NCBI GenBank assembly: GCA_009692365.1
Contig: SHZJ01000011.1
Coordinates: forward strand, 1 to 64,000
From: Gammaproteobacteria bacterium
GTDB taxonomy: Bacteria > Pseudomonadota > Gammaproteobacteria > Ga0077536
DNA length: 64,000 nt
Direction of reading: 5' to 3'
The translations under genes and the position numbers were made by a program. Each line of letters opens with the position of its first letter. The first letter of the stretch is position 1. This document shows positions 25,718 to 34,232 of the stretch, one piece after another. The notes beneath the pieces were generated by a model. That model searched no databases. It worked only from the letters and a program-made list of their open reading frames with translations, and was not told where the DNA came from.

Positions 25718-26527
25718 TCAGTGTGGCAAGCGCGCCGAGGGGAAATCGGGCGAGCGGCGACCGCGCACGGCGGCCAGACCTTCTTGGGCATCCGGCCCTA
25801 GAAAACACAGCATTTCTTCCGCCAGCGAGTGATCAAAAATAGGCCCCGCCATGCGCATCCAGTGGTTCATCGACTGCTTGGTGGCCCGGATGGCCGTCTG
25901 GCTGCCGCGGGCCAGCGCGCCGGCGATCGCAAAAGCTTTCTCCTGCAAAGCCGCGCGCGGCACGCAGAAACTCACCAACCCAATTCGTTCGGCTTCCCGG
26001 CCATCAATGAAGTCTGCGGTCATGAGGTAGTACTTCGCCTTGGCGATGCCACACAGCAGCGGCCAGACAATGGCGGCGTGATCCCCCGCAGCCACGCCAA
26101 GCCGGGTGTGACCGTCGGTGATGCGCGCCTCCTCGGCAATCACGCTGACGTCAGCCAGCAGCGCCACCGCCAGCCCCGCCCCTACCGCCGTGCCGTTAAT
26201 GGCAGACACTATCGGCTTGTCGCAAGCGAGCATGTTGTAGACGATGTCGGCAGCTTCTTTTTTGACCGTGGCGACCACTGCCGGATTACCCACCATCTGC
26301 TCGACCCAAGCCAGATCGCCCCCGGCCGAAAAAGCCCGGTCACCCGCGCCCGTCACCACCACCACTTTGGTATTAGGGTCGTCGTGCACAACGCCCCAGA
26401 GTTTGGTTAATTCCCAATGGAGCCGCGCGTTGGTGGCATTCATCACCTCGGGCCGGTTGAGGGTGGCCAGCAAAATGCCGTCGTCCTGCTGTTCGAAGCG
26501 AATGTGCTGAAACTCGTCGTATTGCAT
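25718..26527 (-). CDS. Enoyl-CoA hydratase/isomerase family protein
   Basis: 269-residue crotonase-fold enzyme. The first oxyanion loop is AFSAGGDL, the second is INGTAVGAGLAVALLADVSVIAE, and GHTRLGVAAGDHAAIVWPLLCG follows. One active-site position usually Glu appears as a His/Thr region, so the exact reaction (hydratase, isomerase, hydrolase or racemase) is unclear. ATG 26527 is chosen from the conserved HIRFEQQDDGILLATLNRP start; the frame runs on to 26665 without support. No partner beta-oxidation gene is adjacent. Confidence 0.85.
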   Translation of the reverse strand: MQYDEFQHIRFEQQDDGILLATLNRPEVMNATNARLHWELTKLWGVVHDDPNTKVVVVTGAGDRAFSAGGDLAWVEQMVGNPAVVATVKKEAADIVYNMLACDKPIVSAINGTAVGAGLAVALLADVSVIAEEARITDGHTRLGVAAGDHAAIVWPLLCGIAKAKYYLMTADFIDGREAERIGLVSFCVPRAALQEKAFAIAGALARGSQTAIRATKQSMNHWMRMAGPIFDHSLAEEMLCFLGPDAQEGLAAVRGRRSPDFPSARLPH

Positions 26528-26818
26528 GACACTGACCTGTGGGGCAGAGCGAGATAAAAAGGGGCTGGGCAACGCGCCAACAGCGTGGCCGTAAGGCGAA
26601 GTTTGCCAGTAATTTGCGCACCGCTGCCAGCCGCCAAAGCACCCCTGCCGCACTTGCACGGCCACTGGGTCGCTGCCCGTTATTTGCCCGAGTGCTCACG
26701 ATCACACTTAGCAGCGCTGCCCCCCACTACCCCAGCCTCACACCGAGGACTTGCGGCCGTCGTGAGAACGTTAGAAACCGAGGCCTAAACGGTGGGTGTC
26801 CCCGGCTGGCCCTGAAAT

Positions 26819-26845
26819 TTGACGCTTAACGTTAAGCGTTATATT
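26819..26845 (+). promoter_or_regulatory. higBA promoter with palindromic operator
   Basis: TTGACG (26819-26824) and TATATT (26840-26845) form a -35/-10 pair with a 15-base spacer. A perfect 16-base palindrome, CGCTTAACGTTAAGCG (26823-26838), fills the spacer. The toxin GTG starts at 26854. The layout is that of an autorepressed toxin-antitoxin operon with HigA as the likely repressor. Confidence 0.65.
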
Positions 26846-26853
26846 CTGGCGGC

Positions 26854-27132
26854 GTGATAAGAAATTTTCGGTGTGCCGACACGCAAGCGCTTTTTGAGAC
26901 CGGCAAATGCAGGCGGTTTGCGGGAATTGCTGACGTCGCGACGCGCAAGCTGGCGCAACTTGATGCCGCGCACACGCTGGAGTTCCTGCGCTCGCCACCA
27001 GGTAATCAGCTTGAGGCATTACGCGGCAATCGCGCCGGACAGTACAGCATTCGAGTGAACGGTCAGTATCGTCTATGTTTCCGCTGGACGGCGACGGGCC
27101 CCGCAGACGTCGAGCTGGTTGATTACCACTAA
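26854..27132 (+). CDS. higB: HigB/RelE-type toxin
   Basis: 92-residue toxin of the HigB host-inhibition family. It starts MIRNFRCADTQALFETGKCRRF, then has LRSPPGNQLEALRGNRAGQYSIRVN and YRLCFRW, and ends VELVDYH. HigB toxins cleave mRNA on translating ribosomes. The start is GTG 26854, directly after the palindromic promoter. The toxin-first order and 12-base gap to higA are typical. All key parts look intact, unlike the relic at 9629-9930. Confidence 0.88.
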   Translation: MIRNFRCADTQALFETGKCRRFAGIADVATRKLAQLDAAHTLEFLRSPPGNQLEALRGNRAGQYSIRVNGQYRLCFRWTATGPADVELVDYH

Positions 27133-27144
27133 TGGAGAACTGTG

Positions 27145-27444
27145 ATGATTAAGAACGGCATGCGTCCGGTTCATCCCGGCGAAATTTTACGGGAGGATTA
27201 CCTGATTCCGCTGGGGACCAACGCCAATGCGTTGGCGAAAGCGCTGAACGTGCCCGCGCCGCGCGTAAACGACATTGTCCGGGAGCGACGCGGCGTCAGT
27301 GCGGATACCGCCATGCGGCTGGCGCGCTATTTCGGGGGCGACGCACGCTCCTGGTTGAACCTGCAGGCTGCATACGATTTGCGAGTGGCCGAGATCGCAA
27401 ATGCTAAGCGCATAGAACGGGAGATTGTGCCGGCGATCGCTTAA
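27145..27444 (+). CDS. higA: HigA antitoxin, helix-turn-helix
   Basis: 99-residue XRE-type antitoxin. MRPVHPGEILREDYLIPLG at the start and the helix-turn-helix ANALAKALNVPAPRVNDIV are hallmark HigA sequences, followed by TAMRLARYFGGDARSWLNLQ. It binds HigB and represses the operon, probably at 26823-26838. GGAG lies 9 bases before ATG 27145; a GTG three bases earlier is also in frame. Part of its sequence is duplicated at 24980-25037. Confidence 0.9.
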   Translation: MIKNGMRPVHPGEILREDYLIPLGTNANALAKALNVPAPRVNDIVRERRGVSADTAMRLARYFGGDARSWLNLQAAYDLRVAEIANAKRIEREIVPAIA

Positions 27445-27978
27445 GAAAATCTCAGGGGCTAAATGAAGCGAAATCAAAGCAGCTTTGCAGCGAGGCAATA
27501 AAGCGTTGGGCGGACTATCCGTCGACGCTCGATATCCAGACCATCCCGACGTCCGCGACGTCGTGCGGGTTTTTATTCCACCGTGCCCCGGTGAAGGCCA
27601 GCTGCAGCAGCGACGTCTTCAACGCCGCAAGGGGCAGCGCGCCGGGTTGGATTTCGACGTTGTCAGCGCGGCGAGATTCCACTCGCAGCGGCGCGCGAGG
27701 CGTTGGGTTTTGGCGGCCCTGAAAGGGCGCCATGTGATAGCCCGGGGCAACGCCCCGGGTTGAATGCCCCCATGATTTTCTCGCCCTGAAGCGGCGGAAC
27801 CATTGGCGCGGGAACATGGGCGGGCGGCGGCTGTGAGCTTGTGCCGCGCTTGCAGGGCTAAAGAGGTTTTGGGAGATGCGTTACCCGGGGCTTCCGTCCC
27901 GGGCTGTTGCATTGCGCCCTTGCCGGGCTAGTGGCATTTGGGGGGCGCGGGCCTTGTGAACACAAGGCCCGTTAGCGG
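27445..27978. repeat. Gene-free stretch with GC hairpin repeats
   Basis: About 530 bases without a believable gene. CCCGGGGC and GCCCCGGG pair across three bases at 27741-27759. AGGGC/GCCCT pairs lie just upstream (27715-27730). A related module, ACCCGGGGCTTCCGTCCCGGG, begins near 27883. Such blocks recur as intergenic repeats in many environmental genomes. No transposase is present. Confidence 0.5.
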
Positions 27979-28763
27979 CTACGGTTCGGCGCTCTTACGC
28001 CGCCGTGCGGCCTGCACCATCCCCGCGACGCCGGCCCCTAACAGCAGTAGGGAGGACGGCTCCGGCACCGCCGATTGCGAAAGCAGATAACCCTGCTCGG
28101 TATAAACGCGAGCGTAGTAATCGTTATCAACACAGGAATTCGGGACTGTGTTAACGCCGGGGTTCTCCTCCAGGTAAGTCATTTGCAAGCCTACCGTACC
28201 ATCCGGCTTACTAAGCCCAGAACTAAAAGCGTTATTGTTCCTCGCAACGGTCTGGTACGGCATTTCGCTGTCGTTAGTGCCTTCGTGGGGGATCAACTGC
28301 AGGCTGGCCGCGCCCCTGGCGTTATCCAGCCTGCCGTGCCACTGGATTACGTATTCTTGGCTGCCTGCCGTGCCGGTGGTGTTATCGGTCACGGTCATCT
28401 GATCTAGGTCCGTCCAACCCGCTGCAAGCGTAGGCTATGGCCAACTGGACGCCGGCAATTGCGGTCCGTCGCAGCAGCCGGTCCCGCCGGGGTGAGTAAA
28501 TGACCCGAAACCGTTAGAACTTAGCCAGATTTGGCTATAAGTTTGGCCGTAAAAATTAAACTCGAAGGGCGGGATCAGCGCCGCGGAGGCAACCTCGTCC
28601 GCGCCGGTCATAACGGGGTTTCCCACGCCATCCCGAAATTATCAGCAGGGTCGTTACCGGAGTAGCGTGCGTTATCGGTCGTGGGGCCAATTAGGCCCGC
28701 GTGGGCGGCAACTGCCGGGAGTAGGGTCGCTAATACGCTCGCCATCAGGGTGATCGATTTCAT
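27979..28763 (-). pseudogene. PEP-CTERM protein with NIDO-like segment, interrupted
   Basis: A secreted PEP-CTERM protein in pieces. The N-terminus from ATG 28763 gives a signal peptide (MKSITLMASVLATLLPAVAA) with GGGAGA upstream. The frame then breaks near 28635, where adding one G to a G run would restore DNFGDGVGNPVMTGADE. The second piece reads FEFNFYGQTYSQIWLSSNG, a nidogen-like motif, and meets a TAG at 28435-28437. The third piece in the same frame ends with VPEPSSLLLLGAGVAG and RRR, the sorting signal cleaved by exosortase. Two lesions suggest decay, unless they are assembly errors. Confidence 0.7.
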
Positions 28764-29162
28764 CGAAAATCTCCCTCGCCGCAGCTTGCGAGACTAAACA
28801 TTAGTAAGCTTCAGGTTTTAAAAAATACACGGCCTGAGTGAAACACCCGCCCACCCGGGTCAATCAATGAACACGCGAAATTTGTCACCATTTGTGACAT
28901 TTTAAAAGCCGCCTCGGCGGCCCTGCCGACGGCGGTCGGGGAGCGCACCGCGTGCCGTCACGCCGGCACCGGGCCAGCAGGTGGCGCGGCAACCCCTCGC
29001 CGTTGGTGCTGCGACCACCGGTTGCGGCCGGCTGGCGATGCGACCTCAATGCCGCGCTTTGCGTCGGCCGCAGGTCGGGGGGCTAGTGGCCGCCTGCCGC
29101 GCCAGTTCGCGCTCGCCATGGCGTAGACTCAAGGACAGTTTTAACCGGAGTATTCCCTCGCC
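28764..29162. other. Divergent intergenic region with inverted repeat
   Basis: About 400 bases between the PEP-CTERM gene and a methyltransferase gene. The left half is AT-rich and probably holds the PEP-CTERM promoter. TGTCAC and GTGACA are paired across five bases at 28883-28899. The right half is GC-rich and nothing was recognised there. Confidence 0.5.
28883..28899. promoter_or_regulatory. Inverted repeat, possible operator
   Basis: TGTCACCATTTGTGACA is a perfect 6-5-6 dyad within an AT-rich stretch about 120 bases upstream of the PEP-CTERM start. Size and symmetry fit a dimeric transcription factor site. No regulator is encoded next to it. Confidence 0.4.
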
Positions 29163-30215
29163 ATGGCCATCGACCAAGACCAGCTCAACACGTTGCTGTT
29201 TCGCCTGATCGGGGATGTTGCGGCCGCGGCGTCCGGACCTTTGGTGGTGCTGGGGGATCGCCTAGGGCTGTTTAGGGCTTTGGCGGCGAACGGGCCGTTG
29301 TCTTCGGCAGACTTGGCCGGACAGCTCGCTTTGCACGAACGCTATGTCCGCGAATGGCTTAACAACATGGTGGCGGCCCAGTACGTGCAGTACGAAGCAG
29401 CCACCGCCCGTTACTTCATGACCCCCGAACAAGCCGCCTGTCTGGCCGACGCCGACAGCCCGGCCTATCTGCCGGGTGGTTACTACGCGGTGACGGCGTT
29501 GTACCTGGATGAGCCCAAAGCAGAAGAGGCTTTTCGCACCGGCCAAGGCATCGGCTGGGGCGATCACAGCAACTGCCTGTTCTGTGGCGCGGAGAAATTT
29601 TTTGGCCCCGGTTATAAAGCTAATTTGATGGACCACTGGTTGCCCGCGTTGGACGGCGTGGTGGCTAAACTGACCGCCGGCGCCAGCGTGGCCGATGTCG
29701 GCTGCGGGCACGCGCTGTCTACCCGGCTCATGGCCCGCGCGTTCCCTGCCTCGCAGTTTCACGGCATCGACTATCACGCGCCGTCCATCAGCCACGCCAC
29801 CGAAATGGCTGCCGCTTGGCAACTCGCTAACGCGCAGTTTCGGCTCGGCGGTGCCAGCGACTTCGACGGCAACTACGACCTCATCACTTTTTTTGATTGC
29901 CTGCACGACATGGGCGATCCGGCGGCGATTGCGCGGCACGTCAAGAGCCGGCTAAAGCCCGCTGGCACTTGGCTCATCGTCGAGCCCATGGCCGGGGATT
30001 CCGTGAGCGAGAATATTAATCCGGTGAGTCGCGCCTTCTACGCGTTTTCTACCCTGGTGTGCGTGCCGGTGTCGCTCAGCCAGCCGGGTCGGGTGGGGTT
30101 GGGCGCGCAGGCGGGCCCGGCACGCTTGCTGGAAGTGGTGCGGGCCGGTGGTTTCGGCGACGTCCGGGTGGCCGCCACCACCCCCTCCAATCTGGTGCTG
30201 GAGGCGCGGGTCTGA
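29163..30215 (+). CDS. SAM-dependent methyltransferase with winged-helix N-domain
   Basis: 350 residues. An N-terminal winged-helix dimerisation domain (GPLSSADLAGQLALHERYVREWLNNM) leads to a class I methyltransferase domain. Motif I is VADVGCGHALSTRLMARAFP, then FHGIDYH, and ITFFDCLHDMGDP is motif IV. The layout resembles the rRNA/small-molecule methyltransferases of the Rv2258c type and some O-methyltransferases. The substrate is unknown. GGAG lies upstream of ATG 29163. Confidence 0.85.
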   Translation: MAIDQDQLNTLLFRLIGDVAAAASGPLVVLGDRLGLFRALAANGPLSSADLAGQLALHERYVREWLNNMVAAQYVQYEAATARYFMTPEQAACLADADSPAYLPGGYYAVTALYLDEPKAEEAFRTGQGIGWGDHSNCLFCGAEKFFGPGYKANLMDHWLPALDGVVAKLTAGASVADVGCGHALSTRLMARAFPASQFHGIDYHAPSISHATEMAAAWQLANAQFRLGGASDFDGNYDLITFFDCLHDMGDPAAIARHVKSRLKPAGTWLIVEPMAGDSVSENINPVSRAFYAFSTLVCVPVSLSQPGRVGLGAQAGPARLLEVVRAGGFGDVRVAATTPSNLVLEARV

Positions 30216-30258
30216 TGCGCGCCGTTCCTGTCCAGTCGGTTTCGCCGCTCGCCTAGGC

Positions 30259-31128
30259 ATGACGCCGAAGACCCTTATCGCCCGCCTTGGCACGCTCGCC
30301 TCGCTGCCGGAGATTTGCCTGCGGGTCCAGGCTTTGGCGGACCAACCCAACGCGACTGCCGACCAGCTGGCCGAGGTCATTCGGCATGATCCCGCGCTCG
30401 CCGCGCGCCTGCTGCGCTTGGTCAACAGCGCGCATTTTGGGCGTGGTGCGCCGATAGACGACCTCATCGCGGCGGTGCGCTGGTGCGGGATGGATGCTCT
30501 GCGACTCTTGGCGCTGGGCGCAGGTATGCTCGATGTGTTCAAAGGCCTGCCGCGCGCACTGGTAGACATGGATACCTACTGGACCGCCAGCGTGCATTGC
30601 GCGTTGCTGGCCCGGGTGCTCGCTGGCCTCGCCCCCGCCGGTCATCCCGAGCGCCTGTTTGCCGCAGGCCTGCTCCACGCCATCGGCCAACTGGCGATGT
30701 ACACCGCCGCCCCCGAACTCTCGCAGCAGGTGCTGAACCGCATGGGCAGCCAGGATTTCCTGCGTGCGGACCTCGAAACCGAGGTTTTTGGTTGCCACTA
30801 CGCGGCGGTAGGCGCGGCCCTGCTGGCCCACTGGCGGTTGCCGACCAGCCTCGTGGGCCCGGTCGGACATCATCTCGCGCCGTTGGCCGCCCAGCCGGTT
30901 TTTGCGCAGGACGCCGCGCTGTTGCACATCGCTTGGGTCGTGACGACGTGCGTGGAGTCCGAACTCAAACAAATTCCGGCGCGCGCTGCTCTACCCACCA
31001 TCGCCCCCGCCATCTGGCTGGCCAGCGGGGTGACGCTCGAGGTCTTGCCGCAAGCCTGCGCGAGCGTCGACGCGCAGTGGTTTGAGGTGCTCGAAATCCT
31101 CAGCCCCGGCGCTACGCTGGTTTTTTAA
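30259..31128 (+). CDS. HDOD-domain protein
   Basis: 289 residues with the HDOD output domain. LPEICLRVQALADQPNATADQLAEVIRHDPALAARLLRLVNSA is the standard start of the domain, followed by the LLALGAGMLDVFKGLP and the HPERLFAAGLLHAIGQLAM core. HDOD is related to HD phosphohydrolases but lacks the full metal site and takes part in signalling. No linked receiver or GGDEF domain is present, and no signalling gene is next to it. The start ATG 30259 lies 43 bases after the methyltransferase gene. Confidence 0.82.
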   Translation: MTPKTLIARLGTLASLPEICLRVQALADQPNATADQLAEVIRHDPALAARLLRLVNSAHFGRGAPIDDLIAAVRWCGMDALRLLALGAGMLDVFKGLPRALVDMDTYWTASVHCALLARVLAGLAPAGHPERLFAAGLLHAIGQLAMYTAAPELSQQVLNRMGSQDFLRADLETEVFGCHYAAVGAALLAHWRLPTSLVGPVGHHLAPLAAQPVFAQDAALLHIAWVVTTCVESELKQIPARAALPTIAPAIWLASGVTLEVLPQACASVDAQWFEVLEILSPGATLVF

Positions 31129-31149
31129 GACCCCGCGCGCCACCGGTCT

Positions 31150-31716
31150 ATGGACTTACGCACCCTCTTAGGAACCTTCGCCCACGCCGGTCGTCTGGAG
31201 CTTATTTTATTGCGCCCGGCCCGTGACCAACCGGCATTGCCGGTTGGTGCGGCGATGGCGTTGGTCGGGCGCGGGCTGGAGGGCGACCGCACCGCCAGCC
31301 GCCCCTCTCGCAACCCCAACGCCAAACGGCAAGTGACGCTGATTCAAGCCGAGCACCTGCCGCTAATCGCCGCCTGGAGCGCGCAGCCAACGCTAGATCC
31401 CGCCGTGCTGCGCCGCAATCTCGTGGTCTCTGGCCTTAATCTGATTGCCGGACGCTCGCCGCTACGTGACCAAATCGTCCACCTGCACATTGGCCCCACG
31501 GTGGTGTTAGAACTCACCGGGCCCTGCGACCCCTGCTCAAAAATGGAACGCGAACTCGGGGCCGGTGGCTATAACGCCATGCGCGGCCATGGCGGCATGA
31601 CCGCCCGGGTGCTGTGCGGCGGCCGCCTCGCCGTGCACGACCGCGTGTGGCTGACCCTCGGCCTTAAGCCTAGCGACCCCTTAAACATCGTTCAATCAAT
31701 GGAGCTTTCGCCATGA
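31150..31716 (+). CDS. MOSC-domain protein
   Basis: 188 residues. The MOSC domain is recognisable by GRGLEGDRTASRP, RQVTLIQAEHLPLIA, the RRNLVVSGLNLIAGRS block and the conserved Cys motif in LTGPCDPCSKME. MOSC proteins bind molybdenum cofactor or act in sulfur transfer to it, and YiiM-type members reduce N-hydroxylated compounds. Its end overlaps the start of a quinone oxidoreductase gene (ATGA, 31713-31716). That may supply reducing power, which is inference. Confidence 0.85.
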   Translation: MDLRTLLGTFAHAGRLELILLRPARDQPALPVGAAMALVGRGLEGDRTASRPSRNPNAKRQVTLIQAEHLPLIAAWSAQPTLDPAVLRRNLVVSGLNLIAGRSPLRDQIVHLHIGPTVVLELTGPCDPCSKMERELGAGGYNAMRGHGGMTARVLCGGRLAVHDRVWLTLGLKPSDPLNIVQSMELSP

Positions 31717-32687
31717 CCCACGCAATTCGTATCTATGCATCTGGCGGCCCAGAAGTGCTGCGCTGGGAACCTGTGGTCGTGGGGGCACCCGGCGCGGGCG
31801 AAATTCGCCTGCGGCAAACCTGCGTGGGTTTGAATTACATCGACGTGTATTACCGCACCGGTCTGTACAGCGCGCCCGCACCGTTCACGCCCGGCCTCGA
31901 GGGGGCGGGCGTGGTGGAAGCCGTGGGTGCGGGGGTGGAGGATTTAGCGGTGGGGGACCGCGTGGCCTATGCCGCCGGGCCCTTGGGTGCGTATGCCGAA
32001 GAGCGTTTGATGCCGGCCGATCGGGTGGTCAAGATCCCCGCCGGAATTAGCGATGCGCAGGCGGCGGCCATGATGCTCCAGGGGATGACGGTGCAATATT
32101 TACTGCGCCGAACCTACCGCGTGCAACCGGGCGACACGCTGCTGGTGCACGCTGCTGCCGGCGGTGTGGGACTCATTTTGTGCCAGTGGGCGAAGCACTT
32201 GGGCGCCACCGTGGTGGGCACCGTGAGCTCCGACGAAAAGGCCGCGCTCGCCCGTGCCAACGGTTGCACGCATACCATTGTGTACACCCGTGAGGATTTC
32301 CAAAGCCGGCTGCTAGACATCACCAACGGACAGAAAGTGCCGGTGGTCTATGACTCGGTGGGTGCGGATACCTTCGCCAAGTCCCTCGACTGCCTCGCCC
32401 CGCTGGGCACGATGGTGCTGTTTGGGCAGGCCTCGGGGCCGGTGCCGCCGTTTGAATTGGGGCAGTTGGCTGCCAAGGGCTCGCTGTTCATCACCCGCCC
32501 GACGCTGTTTTCTTATACCGCCAAGCGCACGGATTTGGTGGCGACCGCCCAAGACTTATTTGACGTAGTGGCCAGCGGCGCGGTGAAAATTTCCATCAAC
32601 CAGACCTACGCCCTGCGCGACGCAGCGCAGGCGATGACCGATTTGGAAGCCCGTAAAACCACCGGTTCGACGGTGTTGATGGTCTAG
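31713..32687 (+). CDS. NADPH:quinone oxidoreductase (zeta-crystallin type)
   Basis: 324-residue zinc-free medium-chain dehydrogenase. GVGLILCQWAKHLGATVVGTVSSDEKAALA is the nucleotide-binding region and the N-terminal half carries GLNYIDVYYRTGLY and TPGLEGAGVVEAVG, close to QorA. The enzyme reduces quinones or enones with NADPH by one or two electrons. The structural-zinc Cys cluster of alcohol dehydrogenases is absent. It is translationally coupled to the upstream MOSC gene. Confidence 0.9.
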   Translation: MTHAIRIYASGGPEVLRWEPVVVGAPGAGEIRLRQTCVGLNYIDVYYRTGLYSAPAPFTPGLEGAGVVEAVGAGVEDLAVGDRVAYAAGPLGAYAEERLMPADRVVKIPAGISDAQAAAMMLQGMTVQYLLRRTYRVQPGDTLLVHAAAGGVGLILCQWAKHLGATVVGTVSSDEKAALARANGCTHTIVYTREDFQSRLLDITNGQKVPVVYDSVGADTFAKSLDCLAPLGTMVLFGQASGPVPPFELGQLAAKGSLFITRPTLFSYTAKRTDLVATAQDLFDVVASGAVKISINQTYALRDAAQAMTDLEARKTTGSTVLMV

Positions 32688-32864
32688 TGTTAAGAACACT
32701 GGCGCGCGTTACCCGTGTGCCAGTGCGAGAACATCGCTGGGCGCTGGGCGGCAATTCAGGTGTGGCGCGCGCCACCCGTGGGCGGCGCCACGCCCAGCCG
32801 GGGGCTGGCTAGCAGGCCAACGCCCGCACTGCCGGCGTTGCGCCTACCGCGCTCAGGACGGCGT

Positions 32865-34043
32865 TCAGCAGACCTCGAACAAACCGGCCGCACCCATGCC
32901 CGAACCCACGCACATCGTGACCACCACGTACTTCACGCCGCGCCGCCGGCCTTCAATGAGCGCATGCCCGATGAGTCGGCTACCGGTCATGCCGTAAGGA
33001 TGGCCCACGGCGATCGCCCCGCCGTTGACGTTCAGCCGCTCGCTGGGGATGCCCAGCGTATCCCGGCAGTAAAGCACCTGCACGGCGAAGGCTTCGTTGA
33101 GTTCCCACAGGCCGATGTCCTGCATGTTCACGCCGGTTTGCTTGAGCAGTTTGGGCACCGCGAACACCGGGCCGATGCCCATTTCGTCGGGCTCGCAGCC
33201 GGCGACCGCGAAGCCGCGGAAAATGCCCATCGGGGAGAGCCCCTTGCGGGCGGCCATGGCCGCACTCATGACCACTTGCACCGCCGCGCCATCGGAATAC
33301 TGGCTGGCGTTGCCGGCCGCCACGCAACCGCCTTCCACCGCCGGTTTAATCATGGACACCCCTTCGTAGGTGGTGTCGGCGCGAATGCCTTCATCGTCGC
33401 TGGTCGTCACCTCGCGCACGGCGTGCGCCCCGGTGGCCTTGTCCACTACTTTCATTTTGGTGGTGATGGGCGCGATTTCATCCTTGAATTTGCCTTCGCT
33501 GCGGGCTTTGGTGGCTTTCTGCTGGCTCTCGGCCCCGAAGCGGTCCTGTGGTTCGCGGCCAATTTTGTAGCGGCTGGCAACGTTCTCGGCGGTTTGTAAC
33601 ATGGACCAATACACCGTTGGCTTGTTCTCCAGCAGCCACTCGTCCTGAGCCATATGCTGATTTTTTTCGTTTTGTACGCAGGAGATCGATTCCACGCCGC
33701 CCGCGATGTAGCACTCTGCCTCACCGCTTAAGATCCGCTGCGCGGCCAAGGCCACGGCCTGCAGGCCCGAGGAGCAGAAGCGGTTGATGGTCATGCCCGA
33801 GACGGTCACCGGCATGCCGGCACGCAGCGCGGCCTGGCGGGCGATGTCCCCACCGGTGGCGCCTTCTGGATTGGCGCAGCCCAGGATCACATCGTCGACC
33901 TCACCGGCTTGGATGCCGGCCCGCGCGAGGGCCGCCGCGATGACATGGCCACCCAGAGTTGCACCGTGGGTCATGTTGAAGGCGCCCTTCCAACTCTTGC
34001 AAAGCGGCGTGCGGGCGGTGGAGACAATAACGGCGTCGGTCAT
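32865..34043 (-). CDS. Acetyl-CoA acetyltransferase (thiolase)
   Basis: 392-residue thiolase that condenses or cleaves acyl-CoA thioesters. The acyl-enzyme Cys is C90 in [10 protein letters not shown]. The C-terminal [14 protein letters not shown] carries the catalytic His and the final CVGSGMGA the second Cys. The degradative (FadA/FadI-like) rather than the biosynthetic type is suggested by the [10 protein letters not shown] insertion, but this is not firm. GAGGAG precedes ATG 34043; the frame extends to 34130 without support. It is convergent with the quinone oxidoreductase gene. Confidence 0.92.
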   Translation of the reverse strand: MTDAVIVSTARTPLCKSWKGAFNMTHGATLGGHVIAAALARAGIQAGEVDDVILGCANPEGATGGDIARQAALRAGMPVTVSGMTINRFCSSGLQAVALAAQRILSGEAECYIAGGVESISCVQNEKNQHMAQDEWLLENKPTVYWSMLQTAENVASRYKIGREPQDRFGAESQQKATKARSEGKFKDEIAPITTKMKVVDKATGAHAVREVTTSDDEGIRADTTYEGVSMIKPAVEGGCVAAGNASQYSDGAAVQVVMSAAMAARKGLSPMGIFRGFAVAGCEPDEMGIGPVFAVPKLLKQTGVNMQDIGLWELNEAFAVQVLYCRDTLGIPSERLNVNGGAIAVGHPYGMTGSRLIGHALIEGRRRGVKYVVVTMCVGSGMGAAGLFEVC

Positions 34044-34232
34044 GGGGGCGCTCCTCGGAGATTTTGTTTTACGGAAAGCTTGCGTTAGGCGCAAGGCGGC
34101 ACTGTAAGCCAAGCCCGTGTCGGCCGTCATCCCTCAGTGCGTGCACCCGCGCCGGCTGCTACTTTGGCGCGCAGCCCCTAAACCCCGAGGAACCGCGCTT
34201 GCTAACTCCCCGCTGCCGCCGGCTTCAGGCCC

